Source: CAIJMU01 sp035530275
GTDB lineage: Bacteria > Spirochaetota > Spirochaetia > Treponematales > Rectinemataceae
Direction of reading: 5' to 3'
Assembly (NCBI GenBank): GCA_035530275.1
Contig: DATKVC010000010.1
Location: forward strand, 186,001-250,000
DNA: 64,000 bases
This document shows, in pieces, positions 16,240 through 24,884 of this stretch (its first letter is position 1; every line of letters starts with the position of its first letter). The position numbers and the translations under genes were made by a program. The notes below the pieces were generated by a model. The model saw only the letters and a program-made list of their open reading frames with translations, did no database searches and was not told the DNA's origin.

Positions 16240-16386
16240 ATGGACCCTATCCAAGGTCTCGCTTCCGCCGAGCAGATACTCAGCATCCAACCACCGCCCT
16301 CACGGGACGACGCTGATCAGGAGAACAAGGAAGAAGAAAGGGCTGTCGACGAAGAAAAGGGGAGAGTTATAGATACCTCCGCCTAG
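16240..16386 (+). CDS. Small acidic protein (48 aa), putative
   Basis: An ATG at 16240, preceded by GGAAGAGGGGG about 7 nt upstream, opens a 48-codon frame ending at TAG 16384-16386. The product starts 'MDPIQGLASAEQILSIQPPP'. Its middle is rich in Asp/Glu/Lys/Arg and it ends 'GRVIDTSA'. Small proteins of the YjfB putative motility family also start MD and end in a G-x-x-I/V-D-x-x-A pattern, so a distant link is possible but unproven. No membrane segment. It stands alone between a terminator and tRNA-Arg. The strong ribosome site is the main support. Confidence 0.5.
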   Translation: MDPIQGLASAEQILSIQPPPSRDDADQENKEEERAVDEEKGRVIDTSA

Positions 16387-16429
16387 TCCCAACTTCTCGC
16401 AAAGTCACTTTTTTAACCCTTTTGTTTCA

Positions 16430-16503
16430 TGAGCGATACGGGATTCGAACCCATGACCTTCGGCTCCGGAGGCCGACGCTCTATCCAGCTGAGCTAATCG
16501 CTC
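16430..16503 (-). tRNA. tRNA-Arg (CCG)
   Basis: A 74-nt tRNA: acceptor GAGCGAT/ATCGCTC with discriminator A, D arm GCTC-AGCTGGATA-GAGC, anticodon loop CTCCGGA (anticodon CCG), T arm with GGTTCGAATCC. CCA is not encoded. It is an isolated gene, antisense to the flanking + strand genes. Confidence 0.95.
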
Positions 16504-16582
16504 GGCGGCGATAGTATCCGGCTGGAACGACAGGTGTCAAGGCGAGGCACCTGTCGGTCACGACATGCTAGGATGAAACTAT

Positions 16583-17248
16583 ATGCTCCCCATCGTGCTC
16601 GCCTCCGGATCCCCACGCCGCAAGGAACTGCTATCCGCCCTCGGCTTTGAAGTCATCGCGCTGGCGCACGATATCGACGAGACGGACTTCGATCATCAGG
16701 TTCCCTCAGTAAGAGTTCTTACCCTTGCGCGGGCCAAGGCGAGGAGCGCCTTGCGCCAAAAGCCACCTTCGGGCTGCGCGATCGTCGGGGCTGACACCCT
16801 GGTTTGTGATCCTCAACCTCTTTCCGCCGAAGAAAAGGACTTCCGAGACGAATCGGGGAATGTCAGCCTCGGAAAGCCCTCCGGGCGCGACGAGGCGCGG
16901 AATATGCTCAGACTCCTTGGCGGCTCTACCCACGTCGTGCATACGGGGCTCGCCGTGATCGATGCCGCGAGCGGCAGGGAAGAGACCGGCCTGTCGACGA
17001 GCTTTGTTCGCTTCGCCTCGTTGTCGGAAGCGGAGATCGAGGACTACCTCGATCGAGGCGAATGGCAGGGAGTTGCGGGAGCCTATCGTATCCAGGGCTT
17101 GGCCGCCCTGTTCATCGAAGAAATCAGAGGCTCCTGGTCGGGGATCGTGGGCTTGCCTATTCATGAGCTTTATGCCATTCTGACCCGTCTTTCGATCACA
17201 ACCCCGGCATTGTCGCCGGGGAAATTTCCGCTCTTCGGAGCGAGATAA
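16583..17248 (+). CDS. maf: Maf/YhdE-family nucleoside-triphosphate pyrophosphatase
   Basis: House-cleaning pyrophosphatase that hydrolyses non-canonical or modified NTPs. The 221-residue protein starts 'MLPIVLASGSPRRKELL', the family's signature loop. It has 'VGADTLVCDPQP', 'LGKPSGRDEARNML', 'HVVHTGLAVID' and 'GAYRIQGLAALF'. There is an extra ~12-residue insertion (PLSAEEKDFRDESG region, about residues 76-92) compared with short homologues. It precedes rpsB by 43 nt and may be co-transcribed with it. Confidence 0.95.
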   Translation: MLPIVLASGSPRRKELLSALGFEVIALAHDIDETDFDHQVPSVRVLTLARAKARSALRQKPPSGCAIVGADTLVCDPQPLSAEEKDFRDESGNVSLGKPSGRDEARNMLRLLGGSTHVVHTGLAVIDAASGREETGLSTSFVRFASLSEAEIEDYLDRGEWQGVAGAYRIQGLAALFIEEIRGSWSGIVGLPIHELYAILTRLSITTPALSPGKFPLFGAR

Positions 17249-17291
17249 AGCGATGGAGGTCGGACCAAGGTCCGGCCACGGGAGGAATTTC

Positions 17292-18167
17292 ATGGCAGTC
17301 GTAACCATGAAGAACCTGCTTGAGTCAGGTGTACACTTTGGCCATCAGGTAAAGCGCTGGGATCCTCGGATGAAGAAATACATCTTCGCCGAGCGCAATG
17401 GGATCCACATCATCGATCTCCAGAAGACGATCCAGTCGATCAAGGAAGCCTACGACGCCGTCCAGAAGACGGTGTCCGGCGGAAAGTCGGTGCTTTTCGT
17501 CGGGACCAAGAAGCAGGCCCAATCCGCGATCCAGAAGGAAGCCGAACGCTGCGAACAGTTCTTCGTGAACAATCGCTGGCTCGGCGGCATGCTTACCAAT
17601 TTCTCCACCATCAAGAAGTCGATCCAACGCCTCAAGAAGATCGAGAAGATGGAAGTCGATGGGACCTTCGAGAGTCTCACCAAGAAGGAAATCGCCTCCC
17701 TCCAAAAGGAGAAGGCCAAGCTCGAGAAGAACCTCGGCGGCATCAAGGAGATGAAGGACCTTCCCGGCATTATCTTCGTGATCGACACCCGCAAGGAAGC
17801 CATCGCGGTCGCCGAAGCCCAGCGCCTCGGCATCCCGATCGTCGCCGTCGTCGACACCAACTGCAACCCCGAGGGTATCACCTTCCCGATCCCCGGCAAT
17901 GACGACGCCATTCGTTCGATCAGTCTCTTCACCCAGGTCATCGCCAACGCCGTCGTCGAGGCGGGAGCCGCGGAAGGTCTCAAGATCATCGAGAACCTCG
18001 CGGGCGACGAGACCGAGGAAGAGGTCAAGACCGACGCCGCCCCCACCGAGGAGGCGGAGGTGGAAATCGACCCGACCAATTATGTCGCGGTTGAGAAACC
18101 CGCCCAGGAGACGGTCGAGGACACGAGCCTCCCCGTCGACGAAGACAAGCTCTACGAAGCGAAGTAA
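17292..18167 (+). CDS. rpsB: 30S ribosomal protein S2
   Basis: Binds the head-body junction of the small ribosomal subunit. The 291-residue protein begins 'MAVVTMKNLLESGVHFGHQ', the universal S2 start, and contains 'RNGIHIIDLQKT', 'NNRWLGGMLTNF' and 'IPIVAVVDTNCNP'. A frame extension upstream to 17253 lacks similarity; the ATG at 17292 with GGGAGGA 6 nt upstream is correct. A C-terminal acidic extension (about residues 240-291) makes it longer than the roughly 240-residue E. coli protein. It is followed by tsf, the usual order. Confidence 0.98.
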   Translation: MAVVTMKNLLESGVHFGHQVKRWDPRMKKYIFAERNGIHIIDLQKTIQSIKEAYDAVQKTVSGGKSVLFVGTKKQAQSAIQKEAERCEQFFVNNRWLGGMLTNFSTIKKSIQRLKKIEKMEVDGTFESLTKKEIASLQKEKAKLEKNLGGIKEMKDLPGIIFVIDTRKEAIAVAEAQRLGIPIVAVVDTNCNPEGITFPIPGNDDAIRSISLFTQVIANAVVEAGAAEGLKIIENLAGDETEEEVKTDAAPTEEAEVEIDPTNYVAVEKPAQETVEDTSLPVDEDKLYEAK

Positions 18168-18238
18168 GCCGAAGGCCTACGAAGCTCTAGCGGAGCTTTT
18201 GGACGGCATTACGAGGAACCTTTTCAGGGAGTTTAGAT

Positions 18239-19090
18239 ATGGAGATCAAGGCTAGCGACGTAAAGGACCTGCGCGAGAAGACGGGCGCGGGCATGATGGA
18301 TTGCAAGAAGGCTCTTACCGAGGCAGGCGGCGATTTCGCCGCCGCCGAGAAATTGCTCCGCGAGTGGGGCATGGCGGGCGTCGAGAAGCGCGCCGGACGG
18401 GCCACGAACGAGGGTCGGGTCTTCGTGAAAGAGAAGGGCAACGCGATCGGCCTTGTCGAGATCGCCTGCGAGACCGACTTCGTAGCTCGCAACGCCGACT
18501 TCATTGCGGCGGGCGAGAAGATGGCCGCGCTCGTGATCGACAAGGGCTGGACTGGCCCCAACGCCGAACTCGAAGGCATGGTCAAGGACATCGCCTCCGT
18601 CATCAAGGAAAACATCTCCCTCAAGCGCGTCAGGCTTGCGAAAGCAGGCCCCGCCGAGTTCGTTCATTCGTATGTCCATGGCGAGGGCAAGATCGGCGTC
18701 ATCGTCAAGGCCAAGGCCGACAAGGCCGATGCCTTCACGAACCCCGCAGTGACGGGATTCGTCCATGACGTCGCCCTCCACATCGCCGCCTTCAGCCCAA
18801 TGTACCTCGATCAGTCCAAGCCCGAGCCGGCCTGGGTGAAGGAGCAGGAGGAGATTTTCGCCAAGCAGGTGGAACTCGACGAGAAGCTCAAGACCAAGCC
18901 CCAGAACGTCATCGACGGAGTGCTCAAGGGCAAGCTCAAGAAACTCATGGCCGAGGTCTGCCTTCTCGACCAGGGCTTCGTCAAGGATGAGAAGCAGAGC
19001 GTGTCGGCATTCATGGCGAACGTCGCCAAGGCAGCCGGCGTCAAGCTCGAACTCCTGGAATATCAGTACATCAGGGTCGGCGAGGCCTGA
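18239..19090 (+). CDS. tsf: Translation elongation factor Ts
   Basis: Guanine-nucleotide exchange factor for EF-Tu. The 283-residue protein has the N-terminal UBA-like domain ('VKDLREKTGAGMMDCKKAL'), the conserved 'GLVEIACETDFVARN' that enters the EF-Tu nucleotide site, 'YVHGEGKIGVIV', and the C-terminal 'CLLDQGFVKDEKQSV'. AGGGAG lies 8 nt before the ATG. The order rpsB-tsf-frr-uppS-cdsA is a common bacterial arrangement. Confidence 0.98.
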   Translation: MEIKASDVKDLREKTGAGMMDCKKALTEAGGDFAAAEKLLREWGMAGVEKRAGRATNEGRVFVKEKGNAIGLVEIACETDFVARNADFIAAGEKMAALVIDKGWTGPNAELEGMVKDIASVIKENISLKRVRLAKAGPAEFVHSYVHGEGKIGVIVKAKADKADAFTNPAVTGFVHDVALHIAAFSPMYLDQSKPEPAWVKEQEEIFAKQVELDEKLKTKPQNVIDGVLKGKLKKLMAEVCLLDQGFVKDEKQSVSAFMANVAKAAGVKLELLEYQYIRVGEA

Positions 19091-19092
19091 TC

Positions 19093-19124
19093 GAAGGAGC
19101 CGCGCCGATAAGCGCGGCTCCTTC
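19093..19124 (+). terminator. Hairpin after tsf (terminator or attenuator)
   Basis: A 13-bp perfect stem (GAAGGAGCCGCGC / GCGCGGCTCCTTC, 19093-19105 with 19112-19124) with loop CGATAA, two bases after the tsf stop. The following AGTCTC is not a real U-tract, so it may attenuate or protect a 3' end rather than fully terminate before frr. Confidence 0.6.
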
Positions 19125-19210
19125 AGTCTCGACGAAGCCGGCCTCAGGTTTGTTTCGTCAAGAATCGGAGCGGCGGTGGCAAATCGCCGGTCTGCCGTAC
19201 GGGGGAGAAA

Positions 19211-19765
19211 ATGAGTACCGTCAAATCTGTCTGCGAAGAGAAGATGAAGAAGGCGATCTCGGCCCTGAAGGATGAGTTCAACGGATTGAGAACCGGCCGG
19301 GCCTCCCCCGCCCTTCTCGACAAGATTCGAGTCGACTATTACGGCCAGAAGACTCCCTTGTCCCAAGTGGCCACCGTGTCCGTGCCCGAGGCCCGACTCA
19401 TCGTCGTCCAACCCTGGGATAGGGCTCTGATCGGCGAAATCGAAAAGGCGCTCCAGAAGTCGGAGCTGGCCCTCAACCCGTCCAACGACGGGAAGGTCGT
19501 CCGCATCGCCATTCCGCCGCTAACAGAGGAACGCCGCAAGGAACTCGCGAAAATGGCGAAACAGATGGCCGAGCAGTCTCGCGTTTCCGTGCGCAATATC
19601 CGTAGAGATGGCCTCGAGGATCTCAAGAAGCAGCTTGCCGCGGGTGGAGTCGCCGAGGACGGAATCAAGAAGGAAGAAGACGAGCTTCAGAAGCTGACCG
19701 ATTCCTTCATTGGCCAAATCGCCAAGGTGCTCGAGGAAAAGGAAAAGGAAATCCTCGAAGTATGA
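19211..19765 (+). CDS. frr: Ribosome recycling factor
   Basis: Splits the post-termination ribosome together with EF-G. The 184-residue protein contains the diagnostic 'LRTGRASPALLDKIRVDYYG', 'VPEARLIVVQPWD', 'NPSNDGKVVRIAIPPLTEER' and 'RVSVRNIRRDGLEDLKK'. Length is standard. GGGGGAG lies 5-6 nt before the ATG. It is followed after 10 nt by uppS. Confidence 0.98.
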   Translation: MSTVKSVCEEKMKKAISALKDEFNGLRTGRASPALLDKIRVDYYGQKTPLSQVATVSVPEARLIVVQPWDRALIGEIEKALQKSELALNPSNDGKVVRIAIPPLTEERRKELAKMAKQMAEQSRVSVRNIRRDGLEDLKKQLAAGGVAEDGIKKEEDELQKLTDSFIGQIAKVLEEKEKEILEV

Positions 19766-19775
19766 GGTCGGCCTG

Positions 19776-20480
19776 ATGGCGCTCGAATCACCTAGTCCCG
19801 TTCCCGCCCACGTCGGTATTATCATGGACGGCAACGGTCGATGGGCGACGCAGCGGGGCCTACCGCGCAGCGAGGGGCATCGACAAGGCCTCGAAAACGC
19901 CAAGGCCCTGGTTCTCGCCGCCTCCCGTCTCGGCATCCGGTACCTGTCTCTCTATGCCTTTTCGACCGAAAACTGGAAGCGGACCGCGGACGAGGTCGGT
20001 TTTCTCATGGGTTTGATAAAGCGACATCTTAGGTCCGAACTGGCCTTCTATAAAAAGAATAGTATTCGCTTTGTACACTCGGGAGACCCGGAAGGACTCC
20101 CCAAGGATATCGTGGCCGAGATCAGGGACGTGGAAGCTTCGACTCGGCATTTTGAGGGCATGATCCTCAACATGGCCATCAATTACGGCGGGCGAGACGA
20201 GATCGTGAGGGCAGTGCGGCGCCTTGCCGAGAGAGGGAGCGTCGCGGATATCGGGACACGGGACATAGCCGGCGCCCTCGATCGTCCCGAACTTCCCGAT
20301 CCGGATCTCATCATAAGAACAGGTGGAGAATACCGGCTCTCGAATTTTCTGCTCTGGGAATCCGCGTATTCCGAGTTGTACTTTTCCGAGGCGCTCTGGC
20401 CCGATTTTTCCTCCCAGGAGCTCGAGACGGCCTTAGCTGATTTTGCCCAAAGGGAGCGCCGTTTCGGCGGGTTGCAATGA
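19776..20480 (+). CDS. uppS: Undecaprenyl diphosphate synthase (cis-prenyltransferase)
   Basis: Condenses isopentenyl diphosphate onto farnesyl diphosphate to give the C55 lipid carrier of cell-wall synthesis. The 234-residue protein has 'VGIIMDGNGRWATQRGLPR' with the catalytic Asp, 'YLSLYAFSTENWKR', 'NMAINYGGRDEI' and 'PDLIIRTGGEYRLSNFLLW' with 'SELYF'. The ATG at 19776 gives the usual short N-terminus and has GAGG about 9 nt upstream. In the last motif Glu-Tyr replaces the common Glu-x-Arg pattern only slightly. It overlaps cdsA by 4 nt (ATGA). Confidence 0.97.
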   Translation: MALESPSPVPAHVGIIMDGNGRWATQRGLPRSEGHRQGLENAKALVLAASRLGIRYLSLYAFSTENWKRTADEVGFLMGLIKRHLRSELAFYKKNSIRFVHSGDPEGLPKDIVAEIRDVEASTRHFEGMILNMAINYGGRDEIVRAVRRLAERGSVADIGTRDIAGALDRPELPDPDLIIRTGGEYRLSNFLLWESAYSELYFSEALWPDFSSQELETALADFAQRERRFGGLQ

Positions 20481-21334
20481 ATAATACGATTCAAAGACTT
20501 TTGCTTTTCTTTATCGCAATTCCCCTAATAGTCGCCGCGATCATCTTTCTTCCCCATTTCCATCACGCCGCGGTGTCGCTTTCCCTCGTTCTCGTCACGG
20601 CCGGAGCGGGATGGGAATTGGCGAGCCTGCTTCGGGCGAAGGGCTTTCCGGTGCGGCGACTGACGAGCGCGGCGGTAGGGGCGGTAATTCCTCTATTATT
20701 CTGGATTTCGACCTGGCTCCACCACCCGATAGTGCCGGGGAGGGTTGCCTTGATGGGAACAGCCATCATATTGATCCTCCTTCTCACTCCCTTCGCCTTC
20801 GTGAAGACCGACGCGATCAACAGACTGGTACCCGAGGTGCTTGGGTTGGTCTTCGCCTTGCTGTATCCGGGGATCTTGGCCGGATATCTGATTAACATCA
20901 TTTCGGCCCTGCCCTACTCCTCCGAGGCGACCTTGACCTTCGCCGCCCTTTCGCTCGGCAACGACAGCCTCGCGTGGCTCTTCGGCATGACCATGGGCAG
21001 AAGAAGAAACCTCATCGCCGTATCCCCGAATAAAAGCGAGGCCGGTTTCGTCGGCGGCCTTCTGGGTTCCGTCGCCCTCGCCTTTGCGGCTTCCCTCCTC
21101 TTCCCCACCATGCTCCCGATGAAACCCCTTCTCCTCGCGGCGCTAGGCCTTGCGACGGGAATCGCCACCATCGTCGGAGATCTCTTCGAGAGCGCCTTGA
21201 AGCGTAGCGCCGGCGTCAAGGATTCGGGCCATGTTATTCCCGGGCGCGGCGGCTTCCTGGATTCGATCGACTCGCTGCTTTTCGCTGCCCCCGTCTTTTA
21301 CGGTTTCTGCATGGTCTTCGGCCTCTTCTCATGA
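20477..21334 (+). CDS. cdsA: Phosphatidate cytidylyltransferase
   Basis: Integral membrane enzyme that makes CDP-diacylglycerol from phosphatidic acid and CTP. The 285-residue protein has about 7-8 hydrophobic segments. The C-terminal signature region reads 'ALKRSAGVKDSGHVIPGRGG' followed by 'FLDSIDS'. In the classical signature PGHGGxxDRxD the His is Arg and the Arg is Ser here, a conservative variant whose Asp residues are kept. The start codon overlaps the uppS stop. The next gene is rseP; dxr, which sits between them in several bacteria, is absent. Confidence 0.93.
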   Translation: MNNTIQRLLLFFIAIPLIVAAIIFLPHFHHAAVSLSLVLVTAGAGWELASLLRAKGFPVRRLTSAAVGAVIPLLFWISTWLHHPIVPGRVALMGTAIILILLLTPFAFVKTDAINRLVPEVLGLVFALLYPGILAGYLINIISALPYSSEATLTFAALSLGNDSLAWLFGMTMGRRRNLIAVSPNKSEAGFVGGLLGSVALAFAASLLFPTMLPMKPLLLAALGLATGIATIVGDLFESALKRSAGVKDSGHVIPGRGGFLDSIDSLLFAAPVFYGFCMVFGLFS

Positions 21335-21421
21335 GTATCCTGAATAGGATGATGGTATTTTCGTCGGTTTTGCCGCGCGGAGCGGCCGCTCGATCCCTTT
21401 TGATCCCAGAGGCTAACGCAC

Positions 21422-22798
21422 ATGACTCTCGTTCTTGACGTGATTCTCGGCCTGATCGGCCTGGGTATTGTCATCTTCGTCCACGAGCTGGGCCACTTCC
21501 TCGCAGCCCGAGCGGTAGGCATCGGCGTCGAGGCGTTTTCTCTCGGCTGGGGGCCGCGCCTCTTTTCGTGGAAGCGGGGCGATACGGAATACCGCATTTC
21601 CGTCTTCCCGATCGGCGGCTATTGCCTGATGCGAGGCGAAGCCGAATTCCGGCAGGCCATCGAGTCGCGTAGCTCCGAAATCCCGCGAACTCCAGGAACC
21701 TTTCATGGCGCGTCGCCTTTGCAGCGCATTATCGTAAGCCTCGCGGGCCCAGTGGCGAACGTGATCTTCGCGGCCATCGTCTTCATCGCCGTGGCCGGCG
21801 TCGGCTACGAGGTCAACACCCACGGGAATCGCATCGTTCTGGCGAGCGAATACCAGCTCGATCGGAGCGTGACATCTGCGCCCAGCTACCCCGCCGACAA
21901 GGCCGGACTCCGCACGGGAGATAGGATCGTAGCCATAGACGGCAAAGCCGTCAGCGACTATTACATGATCCAGGAAGCGATCACCGAGAACAGTCCCGGC
22001 GGGAAACTCGGCGTCTTTGCCTGGATCGACCCCATCGTGACCGCCGTCGCGCCGGCGAGTTCGGCCGATCTGGCGGGAATCAAGGCAGGCGACAAGATCG
22101 TCGCCGTCGACGGAACTCCGGTCGACCAGGCGATCGCGGTCATGGCGGCGCTTCGGAACAGGCCCGAAAACACGGTCTTCACAATTGATAGGAATGGGAC
22201 GCGCATTGAGGTGCCCTTGATCCTCTCGTGGAAGGATAACGGCGATTCGGATCTCGGAATCTCCTACGGCTCCGTTCCCCATGAGGTCAGGTCGACTTCC
22301 GTGGTCAAGGCGGTGGGCGACGGGTTGGCGGAAACGGTCAACACCTTTTCCCTTACCCTGCGATCCCTCGGCATCGTCGTGCGTCATCCCACGCCCCACG
22401 ACATGCGGCTCACCGTCCAGAGGGGCGATCAAACCATCGATCTCGTCGCCCGGCCCAGCTTCGACGACGTGAACCTCGTCAATTCCCTTTCCGGGCCGGC
22501 TCGCATCACTTGGATCGTGGGCAATACGGCCGTCCAGGGCATGGGCGAAGGCGTCGCCTCAGGGCTCGCCAAGAGCTTCGATCTTCTCGCCTTTCTCTCC
22601 ATCGGCCTTTTCATCATGAACCTCCTGCCGATACCAGCCCTCGACGGAGGCCAGATCGTCCTCTGGATCGTCGAGGGAGTCAGGCGGAAGCCGCTCAAGG
22701 CGGTCACCATTTGGCGCTTCCAGATCGTGGGAGCGATCCTCGTGCTCGCCCTCTTCGTGCTCGCCACGGCAAGCGACGTGCTGTGGTTCAACCGCTGA
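21422..22798 (+). CDS. rseP: Site-2 protease RseP/MmpA (M50 zinc metalloprotease)
   Basis: Intramembrane protease that cuts membrane anti-sigma factors and remnant signal peptides. The 458-residue protein has the zinc motif 'FVHELGHFLAARAVG' (HExxH) in the first membrane helix and the family block 'GWGPRLFSWKRGDTEYR'. Two PDZ-like regions follow ('PADKAGLRTGDRIVAIDGKA' and 'DLAGIKAGDKIVAVDGTPV'), then the second active-site motif 'NLLPIPALDGGQ'. GAGGC lies upstream of the ATG. About 87 nt separate it from cdsA. Confidence 0.96.
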   Translation: MTLVLDVILGLIGLGIVIFVHELGHFLAARAVGIGVEAFSLGWGPRLFSWKRGDTEYRISVFPIGGYCLMRGEAEFRQAIESRSSEIPRTPGTFHGASPLQRIIVSLAGPVANVIFAAIVFIAVAGVGYEVNTHGNRIVLASEYQLDRSVTSAPSYPADKAGLRTGDRIVAIDGKAVSDYYMIQEAITENSPGGKLGVFAWIDPIVTAVAPASSADLAGIKAGDKIVAVDGTPVDQAIAVMAALRNRPENTVFTIDRNGTRIEVPLILSWKDNGDSDLGISYGSVPHEVRSTSVVKAVGDGLAETVNTFSLTLRSLGIVVRHPTPHDMRLTVQRGDQTIDLVARPSFDDVNLVNSLSGPARITWIVGNTAVQGMGEGVASGLAKSFDLLAFLSIGLFIMNLLPIPALDGGQIVLWIVEGVRRKPLKAVTIWRFQIVGAILVLALFVLATASDVLWFNR

Positions 22799-22838
22799 GC
22801 GGCGCCGGACCGAGTGACATCGGGGGGATGGTGAAATC

Positions 22839-23450
22839 ATGCGCATAATCAGCTGCCGCTGCGAAAAAACCTTCGATGCCGACCTCCCCGAAGAGATCGA
22901 TCTCGATCGCGAGCCCGAGGCCCTCGAGGCCATCCTCGACGGCGACTTTCTCGCCGTGACTTGCCCCCACTGCGGCGAGAGGATCAAGCCCGATATCGCG
23001 ATTTCCCTCCGCTCCCGGAGGGCGGGTCTCACCCTCAGGGTCCTGCCCGAAGGAGAGCGAGCGTCGTGGATGATGGGCACTCCGGCCTTGCCCAAGGATG
23101 TCGACGTGCTCATCGGCTACGCCGAGCTCTATGAGCGTGTGTTGATCGTCGATGACGGTCTCGATGCACGAGCCGTCGAGATTCTCAAATACTACATACT
23201 CGCGAAGGCCCTCGAAGGCGCACCAGAAGCGGGAGAGACTCCTCGGGTGCTGTATCGCGGAAAAACGGAAGAAGGCAAATTGTCCTTCGGGATCGAAGGT
23301 CTTCGCAAGGGAGAACTCGCCATTCTCGCCCTCCCCTTCGATCGCTACGAGAAGGCGCTGAAGGATTTGCCGAATCTCGCCGCGAACGAGCCCTTTTCGT
23401 CATTCCTTCTCGGCCCCCATAAGTCAATCCGAGTACTCGAGAGCCTGTAG
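22839..23450 (+). CDS. CpXC-domain protein
   Basis: A 203-residue protein whose N-terminal part has the Cys pattern of CpXC domains: 'IISCRCEKTFDADLPEEIDL' and 'VTCPHCGERIKPDI', a likely zinc knuckle of CxC plus CPxC. The remainder ('YYILAKALEGAPE', 'EGLRKGELAILALPFDRYEK') matches the common CpXC C-terminal layout. Function is unknown. No signal peptide. It lies 40 nt after rseP and may be the end of that operon. Confidence 0.8.
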   Translation: MRIISCRCEKTFDADLPEEIDLDREPEALEAILDGDFLAVTCPHCGERIKPDIAISLRSRRAGLTLRVLPEGERASWMMGTPALPKDVDVLIGYAELYERVLIVDDGLDARAVEILKYYILAKALEGAPEAGETPRVLYRGKTEEGKLSFGIEGLRKGELAILALPFDRYEKALKDLPNLAANEPFSSFLLGPHKSIRVLESL

Positions 23451-23523
23451 GGCTTGATTTCGAGGGGGCCGTACGGTGAAGCCGAGCGACCCGTATGGGA
23501 TTCATCGGCCAAGAGTTCCGGCC

Positions 23524-24192
23524 TCAGCTCCTCTCGAAGAAAAGCTCCCAGCGGCTCCTGCCCTCGGCCTCGGCCCGCGCCTCGAACTTGGTTTCCGGCC
23601 GCCACCTCTGGGCTTCGGCGAATCCATCATACTTATTATGAAGACCTTCGGTCGATGAGAGCAGCTCCAGGGCCGCGTGCGCGTAGTCCTCGATGTCGGT
23701 CACGAAATAGAGGTAGCCGGCGCTGCGCAACCGCGAGGCCATGAGCTCGGCGAGCCCCGGGCGCACCAGGCGGCGCTTGTGATGCCGTTTTTTGGGCCAG
23801 GGGTCGGGGTAGAAGAGATGGATTCCGGCGAGGGAGGCCGCGGGCACGCTCTTCTCCATGGCCTCGACCGCGTCGTGATTGAGGATGCGGACATTGCCGA
23901 TACCCTTCCCGACGAGGTCGGTCAAGAGCCTGCCGACTCCGGGCTTGTGCACTTCGACGCCGAGAAAATTGATCTCAGGTTTGGCCTCCGCGATTCGCCA
24001 GGTCGCGAGTCCCATGCCGAAGCCTATTTCCATGACCACGGGTCCATCGTTGCCGAACAGATCGGGCCAGCTGAGAGCCTTTCCGTCGAAATCCACGAGA
24101 AAACGGCGCCCCTCCCCCTCGAAGGCCCTTTGTTGGGCCTCGGTGATCCGTCCCTGCCTTAGAACATAGGTCCTGATGCCGCTGTCGCTCAT
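23524..24192 (-). CDS. trmB: tRNA (guanine-N7-)-methyltransferase
   Basis: SAM-dependent methyltransferase that forms m7G46 in tRNA. The 222-residue protein has the SAM-binding 'VVMEIGFGMGLATWRIAE' and 'FLGVEVHKPGVG', then the signature 'LFYPDPWPKKRHHKRRLV' and a C-terminal 'YDGFAEAQRWRPETKFEARA', which is the TrmB substrate-binding block. Its ATG overlaps the upstream lipoprotein stop (ATGA), so it is the last gene of the hisS-lipoprotein-trmB operon. Confidence 0.97.
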   Translation of the reverse strand: MSDSGIRTYVLRQGRITEAQQRAFEGEGRRFLVDFDGKALSWPDLFGNDGPVVMEIGFGMGLATWRIAEAKPEINFLGVEVHKPGVGRLLTDLVGKGIGNVRILNHDAVEAMEKSVPAASLAGIHLFYPDPWPKKRHHKRRLVRPGLAELMASRLRSAGYLYFVTDIEDYAHAALELLSSTEGLHNKYDGFAEAQRWRPETKFEARAEAEGRSRWELFFERS

Positions 24193-24884
24193 TTGACGAG
24201 AATCCTTTTCGAGAAGGCTCCCCGCCTCGCGACGGGGTCGTAGCCGTAGAGGGCGAAGGCCTGGGTCCGCTTGGCATCCACCGTTCCTACGAGGGAGGCG
24301 AGGCTCCCGCCCGCCGCGGGAAAGACGACGCTGCGAATGAGGCTCCCGGCAGAGTCGTAGGCGACGAGGTAGTTCTCCGGCCAGGGCTTCGCGAGACCGA
24401 CCCGGCCCTCCTTCCAGTCAGGGAGGGGCAGGCCCTTTGAATCGTCGTAATTGCCAAGAGTGAAGTCGTAGGAGGCTCGGTTTCCCGCGAGATCGGCAAC
24501 GACGATGCGATAGCGCCCCGGCGGAGGGCCCGAAGCGTCGGGCATGGTGAGTCCAGAGGCCCCCAGCCAGTCGTCCGACCCAAGACTCTTTCTCGACCAC
24601 GACGAGGGGCCGAAGGTCCACGAAAGTTCCTTCGCGTCGTTGATGATCCAAAGGGCCTCGATATCGTCCATGCCGTCGGCATCGTGCACCCTCGCGAAGA
24701 CCGCCAGGTCATCCACGACGGAGCGATCCGTCCCTCCCGTCATCGGCCGCGATTCGAGGGTCCATTCGACGCCGAGGATCTCAGGCGGGCCGCTCGAACA
24801 TGATTCCAGGGCCGTGAAGGCACAAAGAAGCCCGAGGACGGCAGTTCCACGGGCTATGCGTCCAGGAAAGCGGAAAGCCCTCAC
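24189..24884 (-). CDS. Hypothetical lipoprotein
   Basis: A 231-residue protein with a basic n-region, a hydrophobic core and the lipobox-like 'FTALESC' (C29), followed by 'SSGPPEI'. The mature part looks like a beta-sandwich: 'DLAVFARVHDADGMDDIEAL', 'GRYRIVVADLAGNRASYDF' and a Gly-rich end. This pattern is reminiscent of Ig-like or cadherin-like domains, but I recognise no family. It is embedded with 4-nt overlaps between hisS and trmB, an odd place for an envelope protein. Confidence 0.8.
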   Translation of the reverse strand: MRAFRFPGRIARGTAVLGLLCAFTALESCSSGPPEILGVEWTLESRPMTGGTDRSVVDDLAVFARVHDADGMDDIEALWIINDAKELSWTFGPSSWSRKSLGSDDWLGASGLTMPDASGPPPGRYRIVVADLAGNRASYDFTLGNYDDSKGLPLPDWKEGRVGLAKPWPENYLVAYDSAGSLIRSVVFPAAGGSLASLVGTVDAKRTQAFALYGYDPVARRGAFSKRILVK

